Assembly (NCBI GenBank): GCA_030638205.1
Contig: DAOWFB010000115.1
Coordinates: 1-9,989 of the forward strand
DNA length: 9,989 nucleotides
Direction: 5' to 3'
Origin: Thalassospiraceae bacterium
GTDB taxonomy: Bacteria > Pseudomonadota > Alphaproteobacteria > Rhodospirillales > Magnetovibrionaceae
Shown piece by piece: positions 1 through 6,360 of this stretch. Position numbers and translations under genes: made by a program. The stretch's first letter is position 1; each line of letters begins with the position of its first letter. The notes beneath the pieces are model-generated. The model was not told the DNA's origin, ran no database searches, and saw nothing but the letters and a program-made list of their open reading frames with translations.

Positions 1-8
1 ATACCAAT

Positions 9-614
9 ATGCTTTCAAATCTTCCTAACATACTTACCGTTTCCAGAGTTGCCGCCATACCGGTTGTGCTGATTCTTATTCTTATCGGCGGGCCCTTTGG
101 CAACTGGCTTGCCTTTACCGCCTATACCTATGCCTGCATAACCGATTTTTTTGATGGTTATCTGGCTCGCGCCTGGCATCAGCAGTCGGCGTTTGGGCGC
201 TTCCTTGATCCCATTGCCGATAAATTATTGGTGGCAGGGGTGCTGTTTGTATTGGTTGGGGTTGAAACCATAAGCGGCGCCGTAATATTTCCGGCCGCCA
301 TAATATTATGCCGGGAAATATTGGTTTCTGGTTTGCGTGAATTTTTGGCCGAAGCCCGTGTCGGCATGCCGGTAAGCTTGCTGGCAAAATGGAAAACCAC
401 AATTCAAATGCTGGCATTGGGTTTTCTTATTGTAGGTTCGGTTGGCCCTGATTTCGGATTTGCCACAACGCTGGAAATTGGCATCTGGGGCTTGTGGATA
501 GCTGCATTAATAACGCTGGTTACGGGCTATGATTATCTGCGTGCGGGCCTTAAACACATTGCAATAACAGATAGCGAAGCCGCATCAAAAAACAATCCTG
601 ACTTTAAGCCGTAA
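9..614 (+). CDS. pgsA: CDP-diacylglycerol--glycerol-3-phosphate 3-phosphatidyltransferase
   Basis: Integral membrane enzyme that transfers a phosphatidyl group from CDP-diacylglycerol to glycerol-3-phosphate, the committed step to phosphatidylglycerol and cardiolipin. The 201-residue product carries the complete CDP-alcohol phosphotransferase signature at residues 46-71: D46, D49-G50, A53-R54, then G63, D67 and D71 with the expected spacing. These acidic residues bind the metal and CDP. Hydrophobic stretches at about 15-40, 73-103, 133-147 and 155-175 fit the multi-pass fold, and the length is close to other PgsA proteins (about 180-200). The N-terminus (MLSNLPNILTVSR) is typical of the family, so the ATG at 9 is accepted although only 8 bases precede it and no ribosome site can be judged. 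It is followed after 36 bases by moaD on the same strand and may be cotranscribed with it. Any upstream operon partner lies outside the window. Confidence 0.95.
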   Translation: MLSNLPNILTVSRVAAIPVVLILILIGGPFGNWLAFTAYTYACITDFFDGYLARAWHQQSAFGRFLDPIADKLLVAGVLFVLVGVETISGAVIFPAAIILCREILVSGLREFLAEARVGMPVSLLAKWKTTIQMLALGFLIVGSVGPDFGFATTLEIGIWGLWIAALITLVTGYDYLRAGLKHIAITDSEAASKNNPDFKP

Positions 615-650
615 TATTTTTATAAGGCGCACAAGCAACAAGGAGCTTTG

Positions 651-902
651 ATGAAGGTTTTATATTTTGCATGGCTTAAAGAAAAAACCGGAATTGGCGA
701 AGAAGATATTTCCTTGCCCCAAGGCATAACCAACGTCGAAGGGCTTATGGAATTTCTTAAAAACCGTGGCGGCGGGTTTGAAAAAGCATTTTCCGATATT
801 TCAATGGTTCGGGTTGCGGTTAATATGGAGCACGTTAAAATTTTAACCCCCCTTAAAGACAGCGATGAAGTTGCGTTTTTTCCACCCGTAACCGGCGGCT
901 AG
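651..902 (+). CDS. moaD: Molybdopterin synthase small (sulfur carrier) subunit MoaD
   Basis: Ubiquitin-like sulfur carrier. Its C-terminal glycine is adenylated, converted to a thiocarboxylate, and donates sulfur to precursor Z (cPMP) inside the MoaD-MoaE complex to make molybdopterin. The product is 83 residues, a typical length, and ends in VTGG, the essential di-glycine tail inserted into the MoaE active site. The N-terminal strand (MKVLYFAWLKEKTG) and the late AFFPPVTGG are family hallmarks. A TTG directly upstream at 648 is in frame, but the ATG at 651 is preferred because AGGAG at 641-645 then sits 5 bases away rather than 2. It lies 36 bases after pgsA and 11 bases before moaE, the partner subunit, which strongly supports the call. 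Confidence 0.95.
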   Translation: MKVLYFAWLKEKTGIGEEDISLPQGITNVEGLMEFLKNRGGGFEKAFSDISMVRVAVNMEHVKILTPLKDSDEVAFFPPVTGG

Positions 903-913
903 GGATTGGTGCC

Positions 914-1384
914 ATGATACGAATACAAACAGATGATTTTGACGTTGGCCAAGAATTAAAAAAAATTTCGTCTGTTGATAATAGCATTGGTGCGGTTTGT
1001 TCGTTCGTTGGTTTGGTGCGTGATTTTTCCGGCCCAAGGGACAATGAAGGAGAGGATGATAAAATTTCATCCATGACGCTGGAACATTATCCCGGCATGA
1101 CCGAAAAACAATTAGCAAAAATTGAAGAAGATGCCCGAAGCCGTTGGGAATTATCGGATGTATTAATAATTCATCGCATCGGCAGGTTAGAACCAAAAGA
1201 TCAAATAGTGCTGGTAATGACCGCATCAATGCACCGTGATGCGGCCTTTGATGCCGCCCGTTTCATTATGGATTTTCTAAAAACAGAGGCCCCATTTTGG
1301 AAAAAAGAAGAAACAGGTTCGGGGTCTAAATGGGTAGAGGCAAAATCATCGGACGCGGGCAACTCCAAGGGTTGGGAAAAATAA
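914..1384 (+). CDS. moaE: Molybdopterin synthase catalytic subunit MoaE
   Basis: Large subunit of molybdopterin synthase, which receives the MoaD C-terminus and inserts two sulfurs into cPMP to form the dithiolene of molybdopterin. The product is 156 residues, the usual size. Family features are FVGLVRD at residues 31-37, LEHYPGM at 56-62, HRIGRLE at 87-93 (anion-binding His/Arg), and FLKTEAPFWKKE at 121-132, holding the conserved active-site lysines (K123 and K130 or K131), followed by WVEAKSSD at 140-147. The start at 914 has AGGG at 901-904, 9 bases upstream and overlapping the moaD stop, so translation is probably coupled to moaD. Both subunits are intact, so the organism should make molybdenum cofactor if the remaining moa/mog genes are elsewhere. 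Confidence 0.96.
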   Translation: MIRIQTDDFDVGQELKKISSVDNSIGAVCSFVGLVRDFSGPRDNEGEDDKISSMTLEHYPGMTEKQLAKIEEDARSRWELSDVLIIHRIGRLEPKDQIVLVMTASMHRDAAFDAARFIMDFLKTEAPFWKKEETGSGSKWVEAKSSDAGNSKGWEK

Positions 1385-1439
1385 TAGATAAAGTGTCCAA
1401 TAAGGGTTCATAATAGGGGCATATAAAAAAGGATGCCCA

Positions 1440-2297
1440 ATGGTTAAAAAGCCTAAAGATCAACCAGAAAATATGCCAGAAAATGAAACCGATGATGATT
1501 GGCCCATCAAAGCCTATCGCAATCAGGATTTTATGATGTCGCGAGAAGGTCGCGGCATGCGTATTTTGTCGGAATTTATTGAACCGGAAGCCAGATTTGA
1601 AAAAGAAATGGTTTCGGACACCATCGTATTTTTTGGCTCTGCCCGTACCCGCCCCCGCGATGTTGCCGAACAAGCCATGGCTTCTGCTAAAAAACATGGC
1701 GGCGATATTGATCGTGCCAAGACCACATTGGAAATGTCTGCCTATTACGAAGATGCCCGTGAATTGGCAAAGCGACTGACCCTATGGTCGAAGGGCCTAA
1801 AAGGAAAGGCAAAGCGGTTTGTTGTTTGCACCGGCGGTGGCCCCGGCATTATGGAGGCCGCCAACCGTGGCGCAGCGGAAGCAAAGGGCATGAGCATTGG
1901 GTTAAATATTTCCCTACCGCATGAGCAAAGCGGAAACCCATACATCAGCAGAGAGCTTGCGTTTAAATTTCATTATTTTTTCATGCGCAAGTTCTGGTTT
2001 GCTTATCTGGCCAAGGCAATAATTGTGTTTCCCGGTGGGTTTGGAACCATTGATGAATTTTTTGAATTAATGACGCTTATATCAACCAAAAAGATGGGAA
2101 AAAAATTACCAATCTTGCTTTATGGTAGCGAATATTGGGATAGCGTTATGAACCTTGATGCAATGGTAAAATTCGGAACACTATCGCCGGGCGATCTGGA
2201 TTTATTTAATAGTGCAGACAGCGTTGATGATGCGTTTGATTTTATTACCGGCGCACTTTCAGAACATCACCTGAACCAACCGGGCGGGGCATTTTAA
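1440..2297 (+). CDS. LOG-family (TIGR00730-type) Rossmann-fold nucleotide phosphoribohydrolase-like protein
   Basis: Member of the LOG family, long mis-called lysine decarboxylase. Characterised members hydrolyse nucleoside 5'-monophosphates (cytokinin riboside monophosphates in plants and some bacteria, purine or pyrimidine nucleotides in others) to free base and ribose 5-phosphate. The 285-residue product has FFGSAR at 64-69, GGGPGIMEAANRG at 132-144 and the diagnostic PGGFGTIDE at 198-206, where the glycines and the final Glu form the phosphate-binding active site. R184 in FMRKFW may be the conserved catalytic-region arginine. About 55 polar residues precede the core, making it longer than the roughly 190-residue LOG enzymes but usual for a longer proteobacterial subgroup. 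The ATG at 1440 has AGGA at 1430-1433, six bases upstream. It follows moaE by 55 bases and converges on ilvE with a 12-base gap. The true substrate cannot be told from sequence. Confidence 0.85.
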   Translation: MVKKPKDQPENMPENETDDDWPIKAYRNQDFMMSREGRGMRILSEFIEPEARFEKEMVSDTIVFFGSARTRPRDVAEQAMASAKKHGGDIDRAKTTLEMSAYYEDARELAKRLTLWSKGLKGKAKRFVVCTGGGPGIMEAANRGAAEAKGMSIGLNISLPHEQSGNPYISRELAFKFHYFFMRKFWFAYLAKAIIVFPGGFGTIDEFFELMTLISTKKMGKKLPILLYGSEYWDSVMNLDAMVKFGTLSPGDLDLFNSADSVDDAFDFITGALSEHHLNQPGGAF

Positions 2298-2309
2298 ATT
2301 GCCAAATAA

Positions 2310-3212
2310 TTATTCGGCGGCTGATGCATTGGCGGGTTTTTTGCCAACAGTTTTATCATAATCATCCATTAACTGCGTGGTTATTTCACCAACGTTGTAG
2401 GTGTGATTATCAATTGCACCAACCGGCGTTACCTCGGCCGCCGTTCCGGTCAGGAATACCTGCGTGGCATTGGCTAGTTCATCCGGCATGATTACGCGTT
2501 CAACAATTTCAATACCGCGTTTTTTGGCAAGCTCTATAATTGTGCGCCGGGTAATACCGTCAAGAAAACAATCAGGTGTGGGCGTGTGCAATTTGCCGTC
2601 ACCCATTTCCATGAAAATATTAGCCCCGGTGGCTTCTGCAACCTGGCCGCGGTAATCAAGCATCAGGCTATCATCAAAGCCTGCATCTTCGGCTGCATGT
2701 TTGGAAAGGGTGCATATCATATAAAGTCCGGCTGCTTTGGCGTGGACTGGTTCGGTTTCTGCCGAAGGGCGTTTCCATTTGGAAGTTTGTAAACGAATGC
2801 CACGCATTCGTGCCTCGGGTGAAAAATATGAAGGCCATTCCCACGCCGCAACCGCCAGATGAATGGTGTTCTTTTGTGCAGAAACACCCATCATTTCGCT
2901 GCCGCGCCATGCAACTGGGCGGATATAGCCATCTTTAATGTTGTTAATTTCACAAGCATCAATACAGGCCTGATTAATTTCATCGCTTGACCATGGGATT
3001 TCAAAGCCAAGTATTTTGGCAGAATTATGTAATCGCTCGGTATGTTCGTTTAATTTAAAAATATTACCTGCGTACATGCGCTCGCCCTCAAACACACTAG
3101 AGGCATAATGCAGGGCATGGGTAAGCAGGTGAACATTGGCATCGCGCCACGGAACCATTTTACCGTCAAACCAGATTTGCCCATCGCGGTCATCATAAGG
3201 TGCTGCAGACAT
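2310..3212 (-). CDS. ilvE: Branched-chain amino-acid aminotransferase
   Basis: PLP-dependent class IV aminotransferase that interconverts leucine, isoleucine and valine with their 2-oxo acids using glutamate/2-oxoglutarate; the last step of their synthesis. The 300-residue product matches the usual length (about 300-310). K159 in HAKAAGLYM is the Schiff-base lysine. E193 in VAEATGANIF should contact the pyridine nitrogen, and TGTAAEVTPV at 255-264 supplies phosphate-binding residues. FEGERMY at 41-47 and HTERLHNSAK at 57-66 are also family-typical. The ATG reads at 3212-3210 with GAGGA about 10 bases upstream. It is divergent from the petP-like regulator across 150 bp that hold a good promoter (3280-3308), and convergent with the LOG gene; no clear terminator is visible in that 12-base gap. 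A related D-amino-acid or ADC-lyase role is possible within the fold, but these motifs favour IlvE. Confidence 0.95.
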   Translation of the reverse strand: MSAAPYDDRDGQIWFDGKMVPWRDANVHLLTHALHYASSVFEGERMYAGNIFKLNEHTERLHNSAKILGFEIPWSSDEINQACIDACEINNIKDGYIRPVAWRGSEMMGVSAQKNTIHLAVAAWEWPSYFSPEARMRGIRLQTSKWKRPSAETEPVHAKAAGLYMICTLSKHAAEDAGFDDSLMLDYRGQVAEATGANIFMEMGDGKLHTPTPDCFLDGITRRTIIELAKKRGIEIVERVIMPDELANATQVFLTGTAAEVTPVGAIDNHTYNVGEITTQLMDDYDKTVGKKPANASAAE

Positions 3213-3250
3213 TTGTATTTATCCTCGAGCGAGTAATAATATTGCTTAAA

Positions 3251-3269
3251 TTGCCCGGTTTCCCGGAAT
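3251..3269 (-). other. Small GAAA-tetraloop hairpin at the predicted 5' end of ilvE mRNA
   Basis: On the minus strand CCGG-GAAA-CCGG forms a four-GC-pair stem capped by a GNRA tetraloop (plus-strand 3255-3266). Three further A/T pairs are possible if a 2-base bulge is allowed. If transcription starts near 3273 the hairpin begins within a few bases of the RNA 5' end, a placement known to protect some mRNAs from RNase E. The stem is short, so the role is inferred. Confidence 0.3.
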
Positions 3270-3273
3270 GTTC

Positions 3274-3302
3274 TTGCGTTTTTTATCAGTATTTGGCATA
3301 TA
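3274..3302 (+). promoter_or_regulatory. Possible promoter for the petP-petR-kinase operon
   Basis: TTGCGT at 3274-3279, a 17-base spacer and CATATA at 3297-3302 make a weak sigma70-like promoter pointing at petP, with initiation near 3309 and a leader of about 54 bases. The -10 lies inside the 3293-3308 palindrome. Other pairings in this AT-rich stretch are possible, so this is tentative. Confidence 0.3.
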
Positions 3303-3308
3303 TGTCAA
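3280..3308 (-). promoter_or_regulatory. Predicted sigma70-type promoter for ilvE
   Basis: Read on the minus strand, TTGACA (complement of 3303-3308) is followed by exactly 17 bases and then TAAAAA (complement of 3280-3285). The -35 is perfect and the -10 matches at 4 of 6 positions. Initiation would fall near 3273, giving an ilvE leader of about 60 bases. The -35 box is one arm of the 16-bp palindrome at 3293-3308, so a protein bound there would compete with RNA polymerase. The prediction is from spacing and hexamers only. Confidence 0.6.
3293..3308. promoter_or_regulatory. 16-bp near-perfect palindrome, candidate operator in the ilvE/petP divergent region
   Basis: The sequence TTGGCATATATGTCAA consists of two 8-bp half-sites (TTGGCATA and the complement of TTGACATA) that agree at 7 of 8 positions with no spacer. 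Size and symmetry suit a dimeric MarR-family protein. It covers the -35 of the predicted ilvE promoter and the possible -10 of petP, and its right end is 54 bases before the petP start codon. Autoregulation by the adjacent MarR protein is the simplest inference; direct binding is not shown. Confidence 0.5.
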
Positions 3309-3333
3309 TAACACTGACTTAAATTATTAGCAG

Positions 3334-3347
3334 TTATCATACGATAA
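3334..3347. promoter_or_regulatory. Second inverted repeat upstream of petP
   Basis: TTATC-ATAC-GATAA is a perfect 5-bp inverted repeat with a 4-base spacer, 15 bases before the petP start and just ahead of its AGGA ribosome site at 3353-3356. It could be a second operator half of the region or a weak hairpin in the leader. Short AT-rich repeats arise by chance, so confidence is low. Confidence 0.25.
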
Positions 3348-3362
3348 ACCTTAGGATTTATC

Positions 3363-3905
3363 ATGAGCCAACCGGAAACAAAAAAGCCAAATCCAGATGA
3401 GGCGGAGCACCATTTGCTTCACGAGGAAGATTTGCGTCAAGCAATGGAGCTATTGTTCTTTGCCTATCGTGATTTTACCGGCGAGGCCGATGACATTTTA
3501 TCAGAATACGGGTTTGGCCGCGCCCACCACCGGGTCATATATTTTGTAAAGTGCAACCCCGGTCTTACCGTGAACCGCTTGCTCGATATATTAAAAATAA
3601 CCAAGCAAAGCCTTAGTCGGGTTTTGGGTCAATTGGTACGAGAGGGCTTTGTTGAGCAGGTAACAGATGCAGGTGACCGTAGGCGGCGAATACTTTCCCT
3701 GACCGACAAGGGAGAAAAGCTGGAATGTAAATTGACCCAGGCCCAAGGTGCGCGCATCAGAAAAGCATACGAATATGCCGGGCACGAAAGCATTGATGGC
3801 TTCAAAAAAATATTAACCAGAATAATAAATGATGAGGATCGTCAGCGTTTTACAGGCGGTGGTCCACATACAAGGTCAATATTACCTACTGATACGGACG
3901 GTTGA
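3363..3905 (+). CDS. petP: MarR-family transcriptional regulator, PetP-like
   Basis: Winged-helix DNA-binding regulator of 180 residues. Residues about 22-50 form the N-terminal dimerisation helix (LRQAMELLFFAYRDF). The winged helix spans about 55-125, with a recognition helix near 79-92 (ITKQSLSRVLGQLV) and a basic wing GDRRRRILSLTDKG at 104-117 that matches the MarR wing motif. The tail after 165 is polar and probably disordered. The ATG at 3363 has AGGA six bases upstream. It lies 24 bases before an OmpR-type regulator, the arrangement of PetP and PetR of Rhodobacter capsulatus, where PetR is linked to cytochrome bc1 expression; the symbol rests on that context and on remembered similarity. 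It is divergent from ilvE and probably binds the palindrome at 3293-3308. Any ligand is unknown. Confidence 0.75.
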   Translation: MSQPETKKPNPDEAEHHLLHEEDLRQAMELLFFAYRDFTGEADDILSEYGFGRAHHRVIYFVKCNPGLTVNRLLDILKITKQSLSRVLGQLVREGFVEQVTDAGDRRRRILSLTDKGEKLECKLTQAQGARIRKAYEYAGHESIDGFKKILTRIINDEDRQRFTGGGPHTRSILPTDTDG

Positions 3906-3929
3906 TTAATAAGTGGGGGATAAAAAATT

Positions 3930-4631
3930 ATGCCAGCAACAGTAAACGCCGATCGGCCAAATATTCTTGTCGTTGATGATGATGTTCGTCTGCGCGAATT
4001 GTTGCAAAAATTTCTTAGCGAAAGTAATTTTTTTGTAATAACCGCAATTGATGCCAGCGATGCAAGGTCAAAGCTATCATCGCTTTCGTTTGATCTTATT
4101 ATTCTTGACCGCATGATGCCGGGCGAAAGCGGGCTTGAATTTGCAGCAGATTTAAGAAAAACAAACGACGTTCCAATTTTGATGCTGACTGCCATGAGCG
4201 AAACAGAAAATCGCATTGAAGGGCTGGAGCATGGTGTAGATGATTACTTGGCAAAACCTTTTGAGCCAAGAGAGTTGTTGCTTAGAATAAATTCCATACT
4301 AAAACGTGTGGTAGCCACAACTGATGATGTAGCTCCAACAAAAATAATTATGGGTGAGGCAATATTTGATATTGAACGCTCAGAGCTTACCATTGGCGGC
4401 ACGCCGGTAAAACTTACAACGGTTGAGGTTCAGCTTTTGAAAGCATTATCGATAAGGCCCGGCACAACCATTTCGCGTGAAGTGCTTATTGAGCAAAGCG
4501 ACGCAGATGCCGCAGGCAGGGCAATCGATGTGCAGGTTACAAGGCTTCGTCGCAAGATTGAAAAAAACCCGAAAGTGCCACGTTACCTACAAACAGTTCG
4601 TGGTAAAGGCTATGTTTTACTGCCAGACTGA
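3930..4631 (+). CDS. petR: OmpR/PhoB-type response regulator, PetR-like
   Basis: Two-domain transcription factor of 233 residues. The receiver domain (about 11-125) has the acidic pocket D16-D18, the phospho-acceptor D60 in ILDRMMPG, the switch residue T87 in MLTAMS, and K109 in YLAKPFEP, so it should be phosphorylatable. The C-terminal winged helix (about 140-232) shows LTTVEVQLL, the recognition-helix region RAIDVQVTRLRRKIE and the closing RYLQTVRGKGYVL, typical of OmpR/PhoB DNA binding. The ATG at 3930 follows GGGGGA at 3915-3920. Position between a MarR gene and a kinase gene suggests the downstream kinase is its partner. PetR of R. capsulatus is the closest named relative I recall, from family and context. 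Its stop codon sits inside the tandem repeat at 4626-4651, so the end of the gene has been locally duplicated. Confidence 0.85.
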   Translation: MPATVNADRPNILVVDDDVRLRELLQKFLSESNFFVITAIDASDARSKLSSLSFDLIILDRMMPGESGLEFAADLRKTNDVPILMLTAMSETENRIEGLEHGVDDYLAKPFEPRELLLRINSILKRVVATTDDVAPTKIIMGEAIFDIERSELTIGGTPVKLTTVEVQLLKALSIRPGTTISREVLIEQSDADAAGRAIDVQVTRLRRKIEKNPKVPRYLQTVRGKGYVLLPD

Positions 4632-4651
4632 ATGGGCGAGACTGAATGGGC
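4626..4651 (+). repeat. Tandem duplication (12-bp identical units, 14-bp period) across the petR stop
   Basis: GACTGAATGGGC occurs at 4626-4637 and again at 4640-4651, separated by GA. The first copy contains the petR stop codon TGA (4629-4631) followed directly by ATG (4632-4634). This looks like replication slippage at the gene end. The duplication supplies the opening codons of the mini-ORF at 4632-4679. Confidence 0.85.
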
Positions 4652-4679
4652 CAGATCTAAAATGAGCAAGTTGATTTAA
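4632..4679 (+). CDS. Possible 15-codon mini-ORF between petR and the kinase gene
   Basis: An ATG immediately after the petR stop (TGA-ATG, no gap) opens a frame encoding MGETEWARSKMSKLI and ending in TAA at 4677-4679, four bases before the kinase ATG at 4684. No ribosome site of its own is visible, so any translation would be by reinitiation after petR. It would carry ribosomes to the kinase start, which itself has only a poorly spaced AAGG at 4678-4681. It may equally be a by-product of the tandem duplication; no function is claimed. Confidence 0.25.
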   Translation: MGETEWARSKMSKLI

Positions 4680-4683
4680 GGCA

Positions 4684-6012
4684 ATGCTGAGAAAACAAAT
4701 GCGACTTTCAACAGTATTAAAACCATATCTACCGAAAAGTCTTTTGGGCAGGGCGGTGCTTATTATTGTGACACCGCTTGTGTTGTTACAATTGGTGACA
4801 ACGGTAATTTTCTTTGAAAATCATTGGAGCAAGGTTAGCCGCCGTTTGGCTCAGGGTGTTGCAGGTGATATTGCGCTAATAATTGAACAAATGCCCAAAT
4901 ATCAGCAAACAGATGAATTACAAGACCTTTACCGCAGGGCACAAACAAATTTTCAACTTACCTTTAAATATTATCCTGGCGAGGTCATTGCTAATTCAAA
5001 TAAGCAAAGCGGATTAATGGAAACATCGCTTACCCGCGCCTTGGAAAATCATATTAAAAAACCGTTTAGCCTTAATTCTGAAAGCGACAGATTTGTTATC
5101 GTGCATATACAGCTTGGGCAAGGGGTGCTTGAAATTACAGTCCCCAACAAAAGATTTTTTAGTACGACCACTTATGTATTTGTTATGTGGATGGTCGGAA
5201 CCAGTTTATTGCTTTTTGGTGTTGCCGTAATATTCATGAAAAATCAGGTGCGCCCCATAAGCAGGCTAGCTACGGCGGCTGAGGATTTTGGCAAAGGTCG
5301 CGATTCAAAAAAATTTAAACCAGAAGGCGCACTAGAGGTGCGTCAAGCAGCAAGTGCGTTTATTGCCATGCGTAACCGTTTGAAACGCCACATACAGCAA
5401 CGCACAGATATGCTTTCAGGTGTTTCCCATGATTTACGCACGCCAATTACACGAATGAAGCTGCAGCTTGAAATGATGAAAGCCGGCGATGGAACCGATG
5501 AATTGAAATCAGATATTTCAGATATGGAACATATGCTTGACGCATATCTTGCATTTGCCCGCGGCGAAGGATCAGAAAAACAAGCTTCCGCCAGTATAAG
5601 CGAAATGCTGAACCAAATAGTTACGCAAATTAGGCGCAAGGGCGCGATGATCGACCTTCATTCAGAGGGCGATCTTGACGCCACAATTCGTAAGGGCACG
5701 TTAAAGCGAGCATTGACTAATTTGGTTGAAAACGCCGCCAGATACGGAGAAAATATCACCATTCGCGCCGGAAAACGCGAAAACGGCATAGAAATTATTA
5801 TTGATGATGATGGCCCTGGGATTCCAGATGAAATGCGCGAAGAAGTCTTTCGCCCTTTTTACAGGCTTGATGCATCGCGCAATCCTGAAACAGGCGGGGT
5901 GGGTTTAGGTATGACCATCGCCCGTGATGCAGTCCGTGGACATGGTGGTGAAATAGGTTTGAGCGATGCACCCGGTGGTGGTTTGCGGGTTACGGTTTTG
6001 TTGCCGTTATAA
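4684..6012 (+). CDS. EnvZ-like membrane sensor histidine kinase
   Basis: Sensor kinase of 442 residues that should autophosphorylate and pass phosphate to the preceding response regulator. A membrane segment at about 23-45 and another at 163-186 flank a periplasmic domain of about 118 residues that I do not recognise. HAMP covers about 187-240. The dimerisation/H-box is SHDLRTPITRMKLQLEMM with H249, closely resembling EnvZ. The ATPase domain has the N box around N346 and N350 (NLVENAARYG), the G1 box DDDGPGIP at 374-381, FRPFYRLD at 389-396 and the G2 box GGVGLGM at 404-410, so all catalytic elements are present. The start at 4684 has only a close AAGG; an in-frame ATG at 4699 would remove five residues and keep every domain. 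The gene converges on csaA with a 6-base gap. The signal is unknown. Confidence 0.92.
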   Translation: MLRKQMRLSTVLKPYLPKSLLGRAVLIIVTPLVLLQLVTTVIFFENHWSKVSRRLAQGVAGDIALIIEQMPKYQQTDELQDLYRRAQTNFQLTFKYYPGEVIANSNKQSGLMETSLTRALENHIKKPFSLNSESDRFVIVHIQLGQGVLEITVPNKRFFSTTTYVFVMWMVGTSLLLFGVAVIFMKNQVRPISRLATAAEDFGKGRDSKKFKPEGALEVRQAASAFIAMRNRLKRHIQQRTDMLSGVSHDLRTPITRMKLQLEMMKAGDGTDELKSDISDMEHMLDAYLAFARGEGSEKQASASISEMLNQIVTQIRRKGAMIDLHSEGDLDATIRKGTLKRALTNLVENAARYGENITIRAGKRENGIEIIIDDDGPGIPDEMREEVFRPFYRLDASRNPETGGVGLGMTIARDAVRGHGGEIGLSDAPGGGLRVTVLLPL

Positions 6013-6018
6013 GTTTGT

Positions 6019-6360
6019 TCAACAAAGCTTTTCACCAGCCGGAACCGCTTTATCGGGCCGTATTAACACAACCTCTCCATCATTATCAGGAAAGCCCAGC
6101 ATTAATACTTCTGACATGAATTTCCCAATTTGCCGTGGTGGAAAATTAACCACCGCCGCAACCTGCATATTAATAAGTGTATCAGTGGTATAATGGCGCG
6201 TTATTTGCGCTGATGTTTTTTTAGTCCCGATATCCGGGCCAAAATCAATCCATACTTTTATGGCTGGTTTTCTTGCTTCGGGAAAATCTTCTGCACGAAC
6301 AATTGTTCCAACGCGGATATCCACATTTTCAAAATCGTCGTATGAAATTTCTTTAGACAT
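6019..6360 (-). CDS. csaA: CsaA-like tRNA-binding-domain protein
   Basis: Small OB-fold protein of 113 residues, the standard CsaA length. The family is a homodimer related to the tRNA-binding domain of Trbp111 and MetRS; in Bacillus CsaA was described as a secretion chaperone, but its role elsewhere is unsettled. Visible features are FENVDIRVGTIVRAEDFPEARKPA over the first 33 residues, KTSAQITRHY at 48-57, and the strongly conserved VVNFPPRQIGKFMSEVLMLG at about 70-89. It is the last gene of the ybjN-proC-csaA operon, starting 11 bases after the proC stop. Its ATG overlaps the TAA of a three-codon frame (ATG GCC GAT TAA) that opens right after the proC stop, so initiation may depend on ribosomes arriving from proC. 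The 3' end lies 6 bases from the kinase stop with no evident terminator. Confidence 0.92.
   Translation of the reverse strand: MSKEISYDDFENVDIRVGTIVRAEDFPEARKPAIKVWIDFGPDIGTKKTSAQITRHYTTDTLINMQVAAVVNFPPRQIGKFMSEVLMLGFPDNDGEVVLIRPDKAVPAGEKLC

Noticed and set aside
115..417. Minus-strand open frame inside pgsA
   Set aside because: It lies wholly within a clearly assigned membrane-enzyme gene, shows no family resemblance and has biased low-complexity content typical of antisense shadows.
648..650. TTG as the moaD start
   Set aside because: The ATG three bases later has better spacing to AGGAG and the usual MoaD N-terminus.
958..965. Run of eight A in moaE as a programmed frameshift site
   Set aside because: The frame continues through a complete MoaE with all motifs, and A7-A8 runs at Lys codons are common throughout this AT-leaning window.
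1433..1447. ATG at 1433 upstream of the LOG-family gene
   Set aside because: It is out of frame and stops after four codons; the AGGA at 1430-1433 is correctly spaced for the ATG at 1440.
4662..4679. ATG at 4662 as an alternative kinase start
   Set aside because: It is in a different frame from the kinase and reaches a stop after five codons; it is part of the 15-codon mini-ORF.
6014..6026. TTTGTTCAACAAA palindrome between the kinase and csaA stops, considered as a bidirectional terminator
   Set aside because: The stem is AT-rich and at most 4 bp once a real loop is allowed, and there is no adjacent T run of useful length.
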